34,363 bases of DNA from Chloroflexota bacterium (GCA_026708115.1 JAPOVL010000028.1:1-34363); one strand, 5' to 3'. Counted from the stretch's first letter, positions 24,955 to 33,617 are shown. Numbers and translations: made by a program. The notes: generated by a model not told the origin, from the letters alone.

Positions 24955-26562
24955 TCAGGCGTCGATCCAGACGTCTTCCATGCGCAATTCCAGCGTCGGC
25001 AGCGTCTGCGCGCCGTGTACGTTAGGCTGCGTCCAGTAAGTTCGCTTGAAGTTGACCTGGAATACTTGCGGCGAGGATTCCTGGTGCAGCCGCACCACGT
25101 TGTTGAAGGCGTTCTGCCGCGCTTCGGGATCAAGCGTGAAGCGGAATTCCTCCAGCGCTTGATCCAGTTCGGGCGAATCCCTGAAGGCCGAGAAATTCCA
25201 GGGCGACGCCGAATGTGAGAGCGGATACAGGCAATGTTCGCCCGGATCGGCTGTGGCGCTCCAGTAAGTGCCGGTGATTTCGTAATTCAGTGTGAACAGT
25301 TCTTCAAACCAGCGCGCCGATTCAAAGGACTCGACCTCAACGCGGAATCCGGCCGGGGCAAGCTGCTGTTCCAAGAGTTGGCCCACCAGGGGCTGCGTCG
25401 GCACTTGCGGCTGGGAAGCGTAGCGGATTGTCAAACCGTCTTCATATCCTGCTTGCGCCAGCAGCGCTTTCGCCCGATCAATGTCGGGACCGCCTTCATA
25501 AACATTCGCTCCGGAATACCAGGGGTTCGACGGGGAAACCGGCTCGGCCGAAGGCGTTGCTTGCCCGAACCAAACCAGATTGGCGATAGATTCGCGGTGC
25601 AGCGCCCACTGCAAAGCCTGGCGCACTTCTACTTTGTCGAATGGCGGCTTGGAACAATTGATCAGGAACATATCGGGGAAGAATTCGCCGTCGGGGTTCG
25701 CCTTTACATCGGCATTCGCGCGCAGTTCGTCGGCGCGATGCAGCGGCACCTGCTCGATCCAGTTCAACTCGCCCGTCTGCAAGCCGGTCAGACGCACGGT
25801 ATCATCGGAGATCGCGCGGAAGATCACCTTGTCGAGATAGGGCTGGCTGGGCTTGAAGTATTTGTCCCAGCGCTCCAATTCGATGAAGTCGTCTTTGACC
25901 CATTGCACAAACTTGAAAGGTCCGGTGCCGATGGGCAGCAATTTGGGATCGTTCTCTTCAATGGCCTTCTGATTGACCACCTCGGCGAAGGCGCCCAGGG
26001 CCTCCAGCAGGCCGCCCCAGTTAGGTTGCGTGATGATGCGGAAGGTATAATCATCGACCACCTCGACGCCTTCCAGGGGCGTGAAGAAGACGGCGTTTGG
26101 CGCGCCCAGGTCGGGGCTAAATAGCCGGTCGAAGGTGTATTTCACGTCATTGGCCGTGCAGTGCTCGTCGTTGTGGAAATAGGCGTTGTCGACCAGGCTG
26201 AATTCCCAGGTGGAATCGTCGATTTGCTGCCAGGACTTGGCCAGACCGGGCATTACGTTATTGTCCCGATCCAGATTGACGAGCTTGGAAAATATATTTT
26301 GGTAGACCTGCATGGACGAGTAGAGTTCGGCGAAGGCGGGGTCCATATTGACAGGCTTGTCGATAGTGGCCGCGACCAAGGTGCCGCCGCTCTTGGGACT
26401 GCCCTGCGCCAGCGCGGTCGCCAGGCGGAAGCCCGGCATCATGGACTGCGCGACCGCGACGCCGCCAACGGTCGTCACCGCTTGCAGAAACTGCCGTCGC
26501 GAGATGCGCTCTTCGGAGTACTTCTTGATAAAGTCATGAACCTGCTCTTTTTGTAAACTCAT
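24955..26562 (-). CDS. Peptide ABC transporter substrate-binding protein, Tat-exported
   Basis: This is a 535-residue SBP_bac_5 (DppA/OppA) family receptor. The N-terminus has a twin-arginine signal SRRQFL (21-26) followed by a weakly hydrophobic segment, so export of the folded protein by Tat is expected. No clear lipobox is seen. Family hallmarks include SWEFSLVDNAYFHNDE, VKYTFDRLFSP, PIGTGPFKFVQW and the VRQALQWALHRE helix. AAGGAG lies seven bases before the ATG. It is first in its operon and divergent from the DeoR-type regulator. The ligand could be peptides, opines or amides; the downstream amidase hints at amide substrates, but that is inference. Confidence 0.94.
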   Translation of the reverse strand: MSLQKEQVHDFIKKYSEERISRRQFLQAVTTVGGVAVAQSMMPGFRLATALAQGSPKSGGTLVAATIDKPVNMDPAFAELYSSMQVYQNIFSKLVNLDRDNNVMPGLAKSWQQIDDSTWEFSLVDNAYFHNDEHCTANDVKYTFDRLFSPDLGAPNAVFFTPLEGVEVVDDYTFRIITQPNWGGLLEALGAFAEVVNQKAIEENDPKLLPIGTGPFKFVQWVKDDFIELERWDKYFKPSQPYLDKVIFRAISDDTVRLTGLQTGELNWIEQVPLHRADELRANADVKANPDGEFFPDMFLINCSKPPFDKVEVRQALQWALHRESIANLVWFGQATPSAEPVSPSNPWYSGANVYEGGPDIDRAKALLAQAGYEDGLTIRYASQPQVPTQPLVGQLLEQQLAPAGFRVEVESFESARWFEELFTLNYEITGTYWSATADPGEHCLYPLSHSASPWNFSAFRDSPELDQALEEFRFTLDPEARQNAFNNVVRLHQESSPQVFQVNFKRTYWTQPNVHGAQTLPTLELRMEDVWIDA

Positions 26563-26665
26563 TCAATTCTCCTTAACTCTAGTACATTCAATGGACCAAG
26601 TTACGTCTTGAGTGTATCCAACCAGGCGACAGAGGTCAAACAGGCGTCTGTTTCGGCAGCGTCAT

Positions 26666-26695
26666 TTGACAAGCGCGCATGTTTTACGTTATATT
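26666..26695 (+). promoter_or_regulatory. Sigma70-like promoter of the deoR-type gene
   Basis: A perfect TTGACA (26666-26671) and TATATT (26690-26695, five of six) are separated by 18 bp; TTATAT one base earlier gives a 17-bp spacer. Transcription would begin near 26702, inside the inverted repeats at 26704-26741. Confidence 0.55.
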
Positions 26696-26703
26696 CCAAC
26701 TAT

Positions 26704-26741
26704 ATGTATGTTTATTTGAACAGTAAACACGCTTGATACAT
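26704..26741. promoter_or_regulatory. Candidate DeoR operator upstream of the regulator
   Basis: ATGTAT (26704-26709) and ATACAT (26736-26741) form an inverted pair just downstream of the promoter. A second inverted pair, TGTTTA/TAAACA (26709-26714 and 26724-26729), lies between them. The ATACAT/ATGTAT pair recurs before the btpA-like gene at 27592-27605. This is consistent with autoregulation and control of the next gene, but no binding evidence exists. Confidence 0.4.
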
Positions 26742-26790
26742 GAAATTTTGCACAATAGTTCCGAAGGAATCCTCGGGCGAGGTCGCTGCG

Positions 26791-27549
26791 ATGACAGGCA
26801 ACGAGCGGCGGGCGACGATCGTCAGCATGCTGGAAGCGCGTGGGCGGGTCTCGGTTGCCGAACTCAGTCGATTGTCCAAGGTCTCCGATATGACCATTCG
26901 CCGCGACCTCGAGGCGCTGGAACGCGAAGGTGTGCTCCGGCGAACGCGCGGTGGCGCGGTCAGCGCTATCTCCCTCAGTTACGAACCGCCATACATAATA
27001 CGCAAGGACAGCAATGCATTGACCAAGTCCCGCATCGCGGAGCGGGCATCGGAGATGCTCAACGAGGGCGAAACAGCCATTCTCGATGTAGGCACAACCG
27101 CTGTCGCGATTGCCAAGGCGTTGCAAGGCCGCGTCAATCTCACCGTGCTCACTTCCAATTTGTGGGCGGCGGCGATCCTCGCCGACGAACCGGGTATCGT
27201 ACTGATGGTTACAGGCGGCGCGACGCGAGCGCGCGAGCGATCGCTAGTCGGCAGCCTGGCGACGCGCGCCTTTGGGGAGTTGGTCTTTGATGTCTTCTTC
27301 TTGGGTGTTGCCGGTGTGCATCCGGAGTTCGGCGTCACCGACTACAACATGGAAGAAGCGGAGGTTAAGCGCGAGGCGATCCGCGCCGCCCAGCGACGAA
27401 TTGTGGTCGCTGACAGTTCAAAGCTGGGCAAAGTCGCCTTCGCCAAAATCTGCGGCCTGGACCAGATCGACATGATCATCACCGACAATCAAGCGCCGGA
27501 GGAGATCGCGGCATTGAAATCCGAGGGGATCGACATGGTGCTGGTGTGA
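26791..27549 (+). CDS. DeoR-family transcriptional repressor
   Basis: This ~252-residue regulator has an N-terminal winged helix-turn-helix with the DeoR signature: NERRATIVSML, VSVAELSRLSKVSDMTIRRDLEALEREGVLRRTRGGAV. The C-terminal sugar-phosphate-sensing domain has ILDVGTTAVAIAKAL, TGGATRARERSLVG and DSSKLGKVAFAKI. Effectors of this family are usually phosphorylated sugars or polyols. A start at 26740 is possible, but the ATG at 26791 follows a GAGG and matches the usual position before the first helix. It is divergent from the peptide-transport operon and upstream of the btpA/M24/ABC genes, so it may control either or both. Confidence 0.92.
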   Translation: MTGNERRATIVSMLEARGRVSVAELSRLSKVSDMTIRRDLEALEREGVLRRTRGGAVSAISLSYEPPYIIRKDSNALTKSRIAERASEMLNEGETAILDVGTTAVAIAKALQGRVNLTVLTSNLWAAAILADEPGIVLMVTGGATRARERSLVGSLATRAFGELVFDVFFLGVAGVHPEFGVTDYNMEEAEVKREAIRAAQRRIVVADSSKLGKVAFAKICGLDQIDMIITDNQAPEEIAALKSEGIDMVLV

Positions 27550-27591
27550 TCGGTTTGGGCATTTCTACCAAAGGGACTGTCGGAGCAGCAG

Positions 27592-27605
27592 ATACATCAA
27601 TGTAT
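27592..27605. promoter_or_regulatory. Inverted repeat ATACAT-CA-ATGTAT, candidate operator
   Basis: A perfect 6-2-6 inverted repeat lies just before the GAGGAG ribosome-binding site of the btpA-like gene, using the same hexamers as 26704-26741. A repressor bound here could block elongation or a promoter in the short 70-bp gap after the deoR-type gene. Confidence 0.4.
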
Positions 27606-27619
27606 TCGAGGAGACAAGA

Positions 27620-28426
27620 ATGACAGATTGCTTGCGCGACATGTTTGCTGTTCGCAAACCTGTCATCGGCATGTGCCATCTACAGGCGCTGCCCGGCGAT
27701 CCCGCCTATGATTGCGCGTCGGGTCTGGAGGCGGTGGTGGCGGACGCGCGTATGAACTTGCGCGCCCTGCAAGAGGGCGGCGTCGACGGCGTCATGTTTT
27801 CCAACGAATTCAGCTTGCCCTACCTCACTAAAGTGGATGCCGTGACGGTGGCGGCGATGGCGCGGGTGATTGCCGAATTATACGATCAGATCGAGGCGCC
27901 ATTCGGCGTCAATGTGCTTTGGGATCCTTACGCTTCGCTTGACTTGGCGGTGGCCACGGGCGCGCAGTTCGTGCGCGAAATATTCACAGGGGTTTACGCC
28001 AGCGATTTCGGTTTGTGGGATACCAATTGTGGCGCCATCGTGCGCCATCAGCATGCGATTGGCGGGGGCAAGGTACGGCTTTTCTTCAATATTCTTCCCG
28101 AAGCGGCTGCCTATCTGGCCGATCGCGATATCGTTTCCGTAGCCCGTTCCACCGTGTTTAATACCAAGCCGGACGCGATCTGCATTTCCGGCTTAACTGC
28201 GGGTCAAGTGACATCGTCCGAAACCTTGCGACTGGTCAAATCGGCCTTGCCAAATATACCGGTTGTTGCCAATACCGGCGTTCATCCGGGCAACATTCAG
28301 GAGCAACTGGCAATCGCGGACGCCGCTATCATCGGCACGGCATTCAAAAGGGATGGCGTATTCGAAAACCCGGTTGACGCGGAGCGCGTACGAGCGTTGA
28401 TGGACAAGGTTGAAATGCTGCGCTAG
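27620..28426 (+). CDS. BtpA/SgcQ family protein
   Basis: This is a 268-residue TIM-barrel-like protein of the BtpA family, whose members include cyanobacterial BtpA (photosystem I accumulation) and enterobacterial SgcQ from a sugar phosphotransferase cluster. Family blocks are KPVIGMCHLQALPGDP (about 13-28), GGVDGVMFSNEF, PFGVNVLWDP, FVREIFTGVYASDFG and GTAFKRDG near the C-terminus. There are no photosynthesis genes nearby. A metabolic SgcQ-like role with the DeoR regulator is more plausible, perhaps as a phosphosugar or nucleoside-related enzyme, but the reaction is unknown. GAGGAG precedes the ATG. Confidence 0.85.
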   Translation: MTDCLRDMFAVRKPVIGMCHLQALPGDPAYDCASGLEAVVADARMNLRALQEGGVDGVMFSNEFSLPYLTKVDAVTVAAMARVIAELYDQIEAPFGVNVLWDPYASLDLAVATGAQFVREIFTGVYASDFGLWDTNCGAIVRHQHAIGGGKVRLFFNILPEAAAYLADRDIVSVARSTVFNTKPDAICISGLTAGQVTSSETLRLVKSALPNIPVVANTGVHPGNIQEQLAIADAAIIGTAFKRDGVFENPVDAERVRALMDKVEMLR

Positions 28427-28484
28427 ACGCGGCCGCCAAAGTAGAGAATGGTCTTGATCAAATAGAGTTTTTTGGAGGGCTTAT

Positions 28485-29660
28485 ATGGCGACAAGAGAAG
28501 AACTGGCACAGCGCTGGCAGCGCCTCGCTGCTGCTGGCCGGGAAAATGATGTCGATGTCATTCTCGTCTATTTTGACGAGTACAACATGGCAGACGGCTA
28601 TTACCTGACAAACATCTGGACCCAATTCGAACGCGGACTGGTGGCGCTGGCGACGGCAACTGCCGAGGTATGCCTGCTTGTGGGGCCGGAGACGGCGAAC
28701 TTTGTCATGACGCACGAGGCGGATTTGCCCAGCCGAATCGTCTCCCTGTTCCTGGCATGGGGAGCAGGTTATCCCAATACGGAATGGGAAGAGGCGGCGG
28801 ATGTGCTAGGTGAAATGGTCGGTCATAGTCCTCGTCGCATCGGCATTGTGGGCAGCGGCGCTTTGCCGGCCGGGCTTTACCAGGCGCTTCGCGATATATC
28901 GCCCGATATCGTCGACCTGAGCGACAGTGTCCAGAGCGCGCGCGCAATCAAAACCGGCAGCGAGATCGACAATACCAGAATGGCATTCAAAATCGTCGAT
29001 GCTGGCTTGGAAGCGATGATAGACGCGCTGGAGCCGGGCATGACCGAGACAGCCCTGGCGGGCGTGGGAGAAGGCGCGATGCGCGCTGCCGGCGCCCAGG
29101 GTTATGCCTATTCGACTATCTTGACGTCTCAAGCGCGCAGCAACTCGGTATTTGGCAGGCCGACGTCCCGCGCCTTGGATCATGGCAGTATGCTCATGAT
29201 CGGCATCAGCCCGAGGTACAACGGCTACTGCGCATCGCTCGGCGTGCCGATCACGGTGGGCGAGGTGAGCCCGGAACGCCGACAATTCATTGAAAATACG
29301 CTCGCGGTCTTTCGCTCGGTGCAGGTGCAACTGGGTCCCGGCAAGATGTCTGCCGACATCTATCGGAATTCCCGCGAAGAACTGGCGCGATACGGTCTGG
29401 AGAAGTATCAGATCTATGGCGCGGTGCATTCCTGCGGCTTGCTAGAGGCGGAAGCGCCCTTTTTGTCGGCCAACCCGAATTGGGAGTTGCAGCCGGGGAT
29501 GGTGCTGCTAATTGACCTAGCGATTTTCCATCCGCAGCTCTGGGGCATCCGTTGGGAATCGGGCTATCTGATCAGTGAAACGGGCGCCGAGCACCTGTCC
29601 GGATATTTTGACAAGGCTTGCGAAATCGTCTTGGGGCGGGCTGCGCGGGGAAGCGGATGA
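28485..29660 (+). CDS. M24-family protein, creatinase-like, metal ligands altered
   Basis: This 391-residue protein has the pita-bread aminopeptidase/creatinase layout: an N-terminal creatinase_N domain (about 1-150) and a C-terminal M24 domain. Where metallopeptidases have Asp-x-Gly and Ser-Asp ligands, this protein has LMIGISPRYNGYCASLGV (about 235-252). Both aspartates are missing, as in the metal-free creatinases. Late residues AVHSCGLLEAEAPF and RWESGYLISETG keep the His and Glu region. It is therefore probably a C-N hydrolase rather than a proline peptidase. A TTGGAGGG ribosome-binding site precedes the ATG. The stop overlaps the ABC ATPase start (ATGA), linking it to import of its substrate. 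Confidence 0.85.
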   Translation: MATREELAQRWQRLAAAGRENDVDVILVYFDEYNMADGYYLTNIWTQFERGLVALATATAEVCLLVGPETANFVMTHEADLPSRIVSLFLAWGAGYPNTEWEEAADVLGEMVGHSPRRIGIVGSGALPAGLYQALRDISPDIVDLSDSVQSARAIKTGSEIDNTRMAFKIVDAGLEAMIDALEPGMTETALAGVGEGAMRAAGAQGYAYSTILTSQARSNSVFGRPTSRALDHGSMLMIGISPRYNGYCASLGVPITVGEVSPERRQFIENTLAVFRSVQVQLGPGKMSADIYRNSREELARYGLEKYQIYGAVHSCGLLEAEAPFLSANPNWELQPGMVLLIDLAIFHPQLWGIRWESGYLISETGAEHLSGYFDKACEIVLGRAARGSG

Positions 29661-30436
29661 GCGCTTACATTAGCATCGCCGATATCAGCAAGTCATTCGC
29701 TGGCACGGCCGGGCGAATCGACGCCTTGCAGAATGTCAATCTGGATGTGCCAGCGGGCGAGTTCTTGTGCCTGGTCGGTCCTTCGGGTTGCGGCAAGTCG
29801 ACATTGGTATTCATCATCGCCGGTTTGGTCAAAGCGAGCAGCGGTGAAGTGCGCGTCGCTGGCAAGCCGGTTGTGGAGCCCGATCCTGACCGCACGATGG
29901 TATTCCAAGGCGATGCCGTTTTCCCCTGGATGACGGTGGCGCAGAACATCGGATATGGCCTGCGCTTCGGCGCCATGTCCAAGAAAGAACAGGGCAAGAC
30001 CGTGAGCCAGTTGGTCGATCTGGTTGGCCTGACTGGATTCGCTGACGCTTTTCCCAAAGAGCTGTCCGGCGGCATGAAAAAGCGCGTCGACCTAGCGCGC
30101 GCCTATGCGACCAACCCGACAGTCCTATTGATGGACGAGCCTTTTGGCGCGCTGGACGCCATCACCAAAGAGAAGATGCAAGTTGATCTCATGCGCTTGT
30201 CGGTGACGGACACGGGACAGCGACGCACGATCGTTTTTGTGACGCACGACCTCGAGGAAGCCATCTTCCTGGCCGACCGCGTGGCGGTCATGACGCCGCG
30301 GCCTGGCACTATTGAAGTCGTTCTTGATGTCCCTTTTCCACGACCGCGAGAAGCATCAATTCGTCTATCCACGGAATTCCAGGCGCTGCGCGGCCAGATA
30401 CGCGAACTGCTGGTCAGCGAGGAGGAAGAGAGCTGA
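29657..30436 (+). CDS. ABC transporter ATP-binding protein (NitT/TauT/Ssu type)
   Basis: This 259-residue ATPase has Walker A GPSGCGKST, Q-loop VFQGDAVFPWMT, signature LSGGMKKRVDLARA, Walker B LLMDEPFGALD and H-loop VFVTHD. It resembles SsuB/TauB/NrtD subunits. The ATG at 29657 overlaps the upstream M24 stop by four bases. The longer frame beginning at 29618 lies inside the M24 gene and is rejected. It works with the permease and binding protein that follow. Confidence 0.94.
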   Translation: MSAYISIADISKSFAGTAGRIDALQNVNLDVPAGEFLCLVGPSGCGKSTLVFIIAGLVKASSGEVRVAGKPVVEPDPDRTMVFQGDAVFPWMTVAQNIGYGLRFGAMSKKEQGKTVSQLVDLVGLTGFADAFPKELSGGMKKRVDLARAYATNPTVLLMDEPFGALDAITKEKMQVDLMRLSVTDTGQRRTIVFVTHDLEEAIFLADRVAVMTPRPGTIEVVLDVPFPRPREASIRLSTEFQALRGQIRELLVSEEEES

Positions 30437-30437
30437 C

Positions 30438-31253
30438 GTGAAACGGAACGAGCTAGGCAATAGCGCGGACGCGGTCGGCAAAGAAGATACGAGGAAGCGT
30501 CGCTTGATAACGGGCGAGGGCGCTGTGAGCGTGATCACTGTCTTGATACTGGTGGCGCTGTGGACGGCGCTTACGGATTCCTACATCGACGATCTGTATT
30601 TCCCCTCGCCGATGGACACGATTCAGGTAGTGGGGCGCATGGAAGGCGTGCTGGTCAGCTACTTCCTGGCGACGATGTATCGCGTGGTGGTGGGCATGCT
30701 AATTGGCGCCGTATTGGGCGTTTTTTGCGGCGTCGCCATGAGTTGGAACAAATGGATCAACTCGGTGCTGGATCCGCTCATTGAGGGGCTGCGTCCGATC
30801 CCGGCTGTGGCCTTGATCCCATTCTTCATACTATGGTTCGGCATTGGCGATACGGGCAAGTTGATCCTGACCGCAATCGGTGGCTTCACCGTGATGGTGG
30901 TAACGACTTTGGAGGCAATCAAGCACGTTTCGCCGATTTATATCATGGCGGCGCGGACGCTGGGCGCCAGCCGTTTGGAAATCTACCGCACGATTATCCT
31001 GCCGGCGATAACGCCGACGTTGATCGGCGGCGTCCGCGTGACAGTGGCTCTATCCTTTGCCCTGGTCATCGCCTCCGAGTTCATGGGCGCGCAGAGCGGG
31101 CTGGGATATATGATCATGCTGGCGCGCCGGACGCTGCAAACGGACGCCATCTTGGTCGGCGTGATCATCATCGGCATCACGTCCTGGATCGTCGACCGTT
31201 GCGTGCGCATAGTCGGCAATTACCTGACGCGCTGGGCGCCTCGTTCGGAATAG
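30438..31253 (+). CDS. ABC transporter permease (NitT/TauT/Ssu type)
   Basis: This ~271-residue inner-membrane permease has a charged N-terminus followed by about six membrane helices. The family's periplasmic-edge block LYFPSPMDT and the coupling-loop segment MAARTLGASRLEIYRTIILPA are present. It starts with GTG at 30438, one base after the ATPase stop, with GGAGGAAGAG upstream. The longer frame with a Met at 30312 overlaps the ATPase gene out of frame and is not used. Confidence 0.93.
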   Translation: MKRNELGNSADAVGKEDTRKRRLITGEGAVSVITVLILVALWTALTDSYIDDLYFPSPMDTIQVVGRMEGVLVSYFLATMYRVVVGMLIGAVLGVFCGVAMSWNKWINSVLDPLIEGLRPIPAVALIPFFILWFGIGDTGKLILTAIGGFTVMVVTTLEAIKHVSPIYIMAARTLGASRLEIYRTIILPAITPTLIGGVRVTVALSFALVIASEFMGAQSGLGYMIMLARRTLQTDAILVGVIIIGITSWIVDRCVRIVGNYLTRWAPRSE

Positions 31254-31415
31254 ACGGGCGAGCGCGCTATAGCCGCATGACCAGCGGGAAAAGCAGATGA
31301 GTGCGATCCATATGGTTATCACTCATAGTGTCCAGACAGGAGGTGTATATCGATAGATTTCGCAAGGCATAGCGTAATATCGTCAAATATGCTTTAGAGA
31401 ACAGGAACGAATCAA

Positions 31416-32543
31416 ATGAAGAGGAACAGAATCTTACACCGAGTTCTATTGCTGCTGGCTGTTTTGTCGCTTGGTTTTGGCGCGATGACAAGCGTCGCAC
31501 AGGATGAATTGACTCATGTTCGCCTGGGCATGACGCCCTTCCAGGATATGCTGGCGATCGTAGTCGGCGATGAGCAGGGGATTTACGAACAGGTCGGCAT
31601 CGACCTGGAGTTTATCCATCTGCCTTATGAAGCGGTGACAGAAGCCGTAGCGGCTGGCTCGCTCGATCTGGGCTCCATCTGTGAAACAACGGTGGTGACC
31701 AGCTGGGACGCCTTCCCGCATCAGCGCCTGGGCAATATCTTCTATACTTTCGAAGGCTCGGCGATCATGGTGCGCCCGGAATCGGGCATGTCAACATACG
31801 AGGAGAATCTCGCTTCAATGGGCGATCATTCCGCGGCTTTGGCGGCGACAGTTTCCCAACTCCAGGGCCTGGATGTGCTCACGACCAAAGGCACTGATAT
31901 GGAAATGGGCGTTGGGGCCGCGCTGGCCGCCGGCGGACTGGATATCACCGATGTCAACGTTATCGATCTCAATCCGGACGACGGCTTGGCGGCCTTCCTC
32001 ACCGGCGAGGCTGATGCCTATCTGGGCGGCTTGCCGCAACGCTTCCGCCTGGTCAAGGAAGGCATGAAGACGCTGGTCACCGCGCAAGACGTCGGTTCGC
32101 AAGCGGTCATTCTCTGCGGCTTCTTGACCACGGCCGACTACGTTGAATCGAATTTCGATACCTTGGTGGACTTCGCCAAGGGCACGTTCTTGACCCTGCA
32201 ATATGTCAATGCCAATCAGGATGCCGCTTTCGGCCGCATTGCCGAACTGCTCAATTCCATGACCGGCGCGCAGATGACCATCGGGGACATCAAGAACCTG
32301 TGGAACAAGATCGAATTCTTCCCCACCACGGGCGCGGAAATGTACTGGCTCTTGGTCAGCCCGGAGGGCAATCGCTATTGGCGGCCGCGCATGGAATTTG
32401 TCTATGACTTCTATGCCGGCCTGGGCAGCGTCGAAAGCGAGATGGATTTCGACGAAGTCTTCACCTTTGCCAAGGTGCTCGAGGCATACATGGCCGAACA
32501 CGAACCCGACGCCTGGGCAGTCATCCAAAGCCAGTCCGGCTAA
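31416..32543 (+). CDS. ABC transporter substrate-binding protein (NMT1/SsuA-like)
   Basis: This 375-residue secreted receptor has an N-terminal Sec signal peptide (basic MKRNR, hydrophobic LLLLAVLSLGFG) with a cleavage site near TSVAQ-DE (about 29). The mature part has the NMT1-like pattern RLGMTPFQDMLAIVVGDEQGIYEQVGIDLEF, AAGSLDLGSI and FLTGEADAYLGGLPQ. Ligands of this group include taurine, sulfonates, nitrate, thiamine precursors and other small compounds; the ligand here is unknown. A 162-bp gap precedes it, unusual within an otherwise tight operon, so it may have its own promoter. Confidence 0.9.
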   Translation: MKRNRILHRVLLLLAVLSLGFGAMTSVAQDELTHVRLGMTPFQDMLAIVVGDEQGIYEQVGIDLEFIHLPYEAVTEAVAAGSLDLGSICETTVVTSWDAFPHQRLGNIFYTFEGSAIMVRPESGMSTYEENLASMGDHSAALAATVSQLQGLDVLTTKGTDMEMGVGAALAAGGLDITDVNVIDLNPDDGLAAFLTGEADAYLGGLPQRFRLVKEGMKTLVTAQDVGSQAVILCGFLTTADYVESNFDTLVDFAKGTFLTLQYVNANQDAAFGRIAELLNSMTGAQMTIGDIKNLWNKIEFFPTTGAEMYWLLVSPEGNRYWRPRMEFVYDFYAGLGSVESEMDFDEVFTFAKVLEAYMAEHEPDAWAVIQSQSG

Positions 32544-32565
32544 TCCGGATGCTTTAGGACGGGGC

Positions 32566-32595
32566 GAGCGACCGGGGCGACTCGGTCGTTCGCTC
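32566..32595 (+). terminator. Bulged GC-rich stem-loop after the binding-protein gene
   Basis: CGACCG (32569-32574) pairs with CGGTCG (32583-32588), and the flanking GAG.../...CTC extend the stem with a bulge. It lies about 20 bases after the stop. Its composition resembles the GGGGCGAC repeat family. There is no T-run. Confidence 0.35.
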
Positions 32596-32711
32596 TGCAA
32601 AACAAGCCGCTCGGCGCGTCAGCGGCGGCGTTTCCTGCCGCGCTGGCAGAAAATAATCAAGCTTTTCGTCGCGTGAGCGACGTGGTTTATCAAATAATTG
32701 AGGAGATGACT

Positions 32712-33542
32712 ATGACTTATCGCGTTCATTGGATGAATACGGGAGAGATTGAGGTCAGCTTGGGGGTCAGCTTGCTGGGAAACGGATACAATCCGCATGT
32801 GCCCGGCGGCCAGGTGCTGCCTTATGGATACCGCGAAAGTTTCGAGCGCCCGGACGGAACCATGGGAACGGGCACAATGGTGCCGATTCCATTTTATTAC
32901 ATTGAGGGAACCAAGAAAAACATCATCATCGATACCGGCACCAATATCGAAACCTGCCGGGAAGGCGAAAAGCTCACAGAAGCCTATGGCGGCAGGCAAT
33001 ACTGGTACCACACCGAAGAGCAAGACGCTCGCGCCCAGTTGAGCCGCCTCGGCGTGACGCCGGAAGAAGTCGACATTGTCATCATGACGCATCTTCACCT
33101 GGACCATATCGGCAATACTACGCTCTTCCCCAACGCGCGCTTCATCGTACAGCGAGACGAGTTAGCCTGGTTCATGGCGCCGCCGGTCGCCAGCGCCTTC
33201 TACTATCCCGAGTTGCGGCATTACCTGCTTGATGTGATAGACCAGGTAGACTGCATTGAAGGCGATATGCAGGTGGAACCGGGACTCGATCTGGTGCTGG
33301 TCGGCGGCCATACGCCGGGCAGCATGGTGGTAGTGATCGAAACTTCGGGCGGCAAAGTCGCTCTGGTCGGCGACTTTTATTATAACTACGTCAACATGGA
33401 ACTCGATTGGCCCCCCGGCGCTTACTGGGATCTGGGACAGTGGCTGCGCAATTCGCTGCGAATCAAGAGCTTGGCCGATATCGTCATACCTAATCACGAC
33501 TACCGTTACATGGAACTCTATCCCGACAAGATCATCGAATAA
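32712..33542 (+). CDS. MBL-fold metallohydrolase, AHL-lactonase (AttM/AiiB) type
   Basis: This ~276-residue metallo-beta-lactamase-fold hydrolase has the dinuclear zinc motif THLHLDHIGN at 126-135 (His127, His129, Asp131, His132). GGHTPGSM with the next His follows, then GDFYY with the bridging Asp and a late NHDYRYMELYP. The order matches N-acyl-homoserine-lactonase-family proteins such as AttM. Many members open lactones unrelated to quorum sensing, for example gamma-butyrolactone or sugar lactones. Of the candidate starts (GTG 32673, ATG 32706, ATG 32712), the last has GAGGAG at proper spacing. Beside transport and creatinase-like genes, a catabolic lactonase is as likely as quorum quenching. 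Confidence 0.88.
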   Translation: MTYRVHWMNTGEIEVSLGVSLLGNGYNPHVPGGQVLPYGYRESFERPDGTMGTGTMVPIPFYYIEGTKKNIIIDTGTNIETCREGEKLTEAYGGRQYWYHTEEQDARAQLSRLGVTPEEVDIVIMTHLHLDHIGNTTLFPNARFIVQRDELAWFMAPPVASAFYYPELRHYLLDVIDQVDCIEGDMQVEPGLDLVLVGGHTPGSMVVVIETSGGKVALVGDFYYNYVNMELDWPPGAYWDLGQWLRNSLRIKSLADIVIPNHDYRYMELYPDKIIE

Positions 33543-33601
33543 AGAACTCATTAGCGGATCGTCCAAGCCCGCGTAAGCGGTCTCCAAGTTTCGCCGCAAA
33601 C

Positions 33602-33617
33602 CAACGCGCCTGCGTTG
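33602..33617 (+). terminator. Small hairpin after the MBL hydrolase gene
   Basis: CAACGC, GCCT and GCGTTG form a perfect 6-bp stem about 60 bases after the stop. A second stem follows at 33629-33665 (GCGGATCATG pairing with CATGGTCCGC using one G-U pair). Neither has a T-run. Together they mark the junction between the metabolic block and the HsdS region. Confidence 0.35.

Noticed and set aside
24882..25133. N-terminal extension of the DppB-type permease
   Set aside because: It runs through the intergenic stem-loop and the binding-protein gene in another frame. The family start MRLLRY lies at 24881.
27620..28426. Photosystem I assembly role for the BtpA-family protein
   Set aside because: There are no photosynthesis genes in the window, and many family members occur in non-phototrophs. 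The metabolic SgcQ-like context fits better.
32712..33542. Naming the MBL hydrolase a quorum-quenching AHL lactonase
   Set aside because: The fold motif is shared with many lactonases, and no quorum-sensing genes are nearby. Only the family, not the substrate, is supported.
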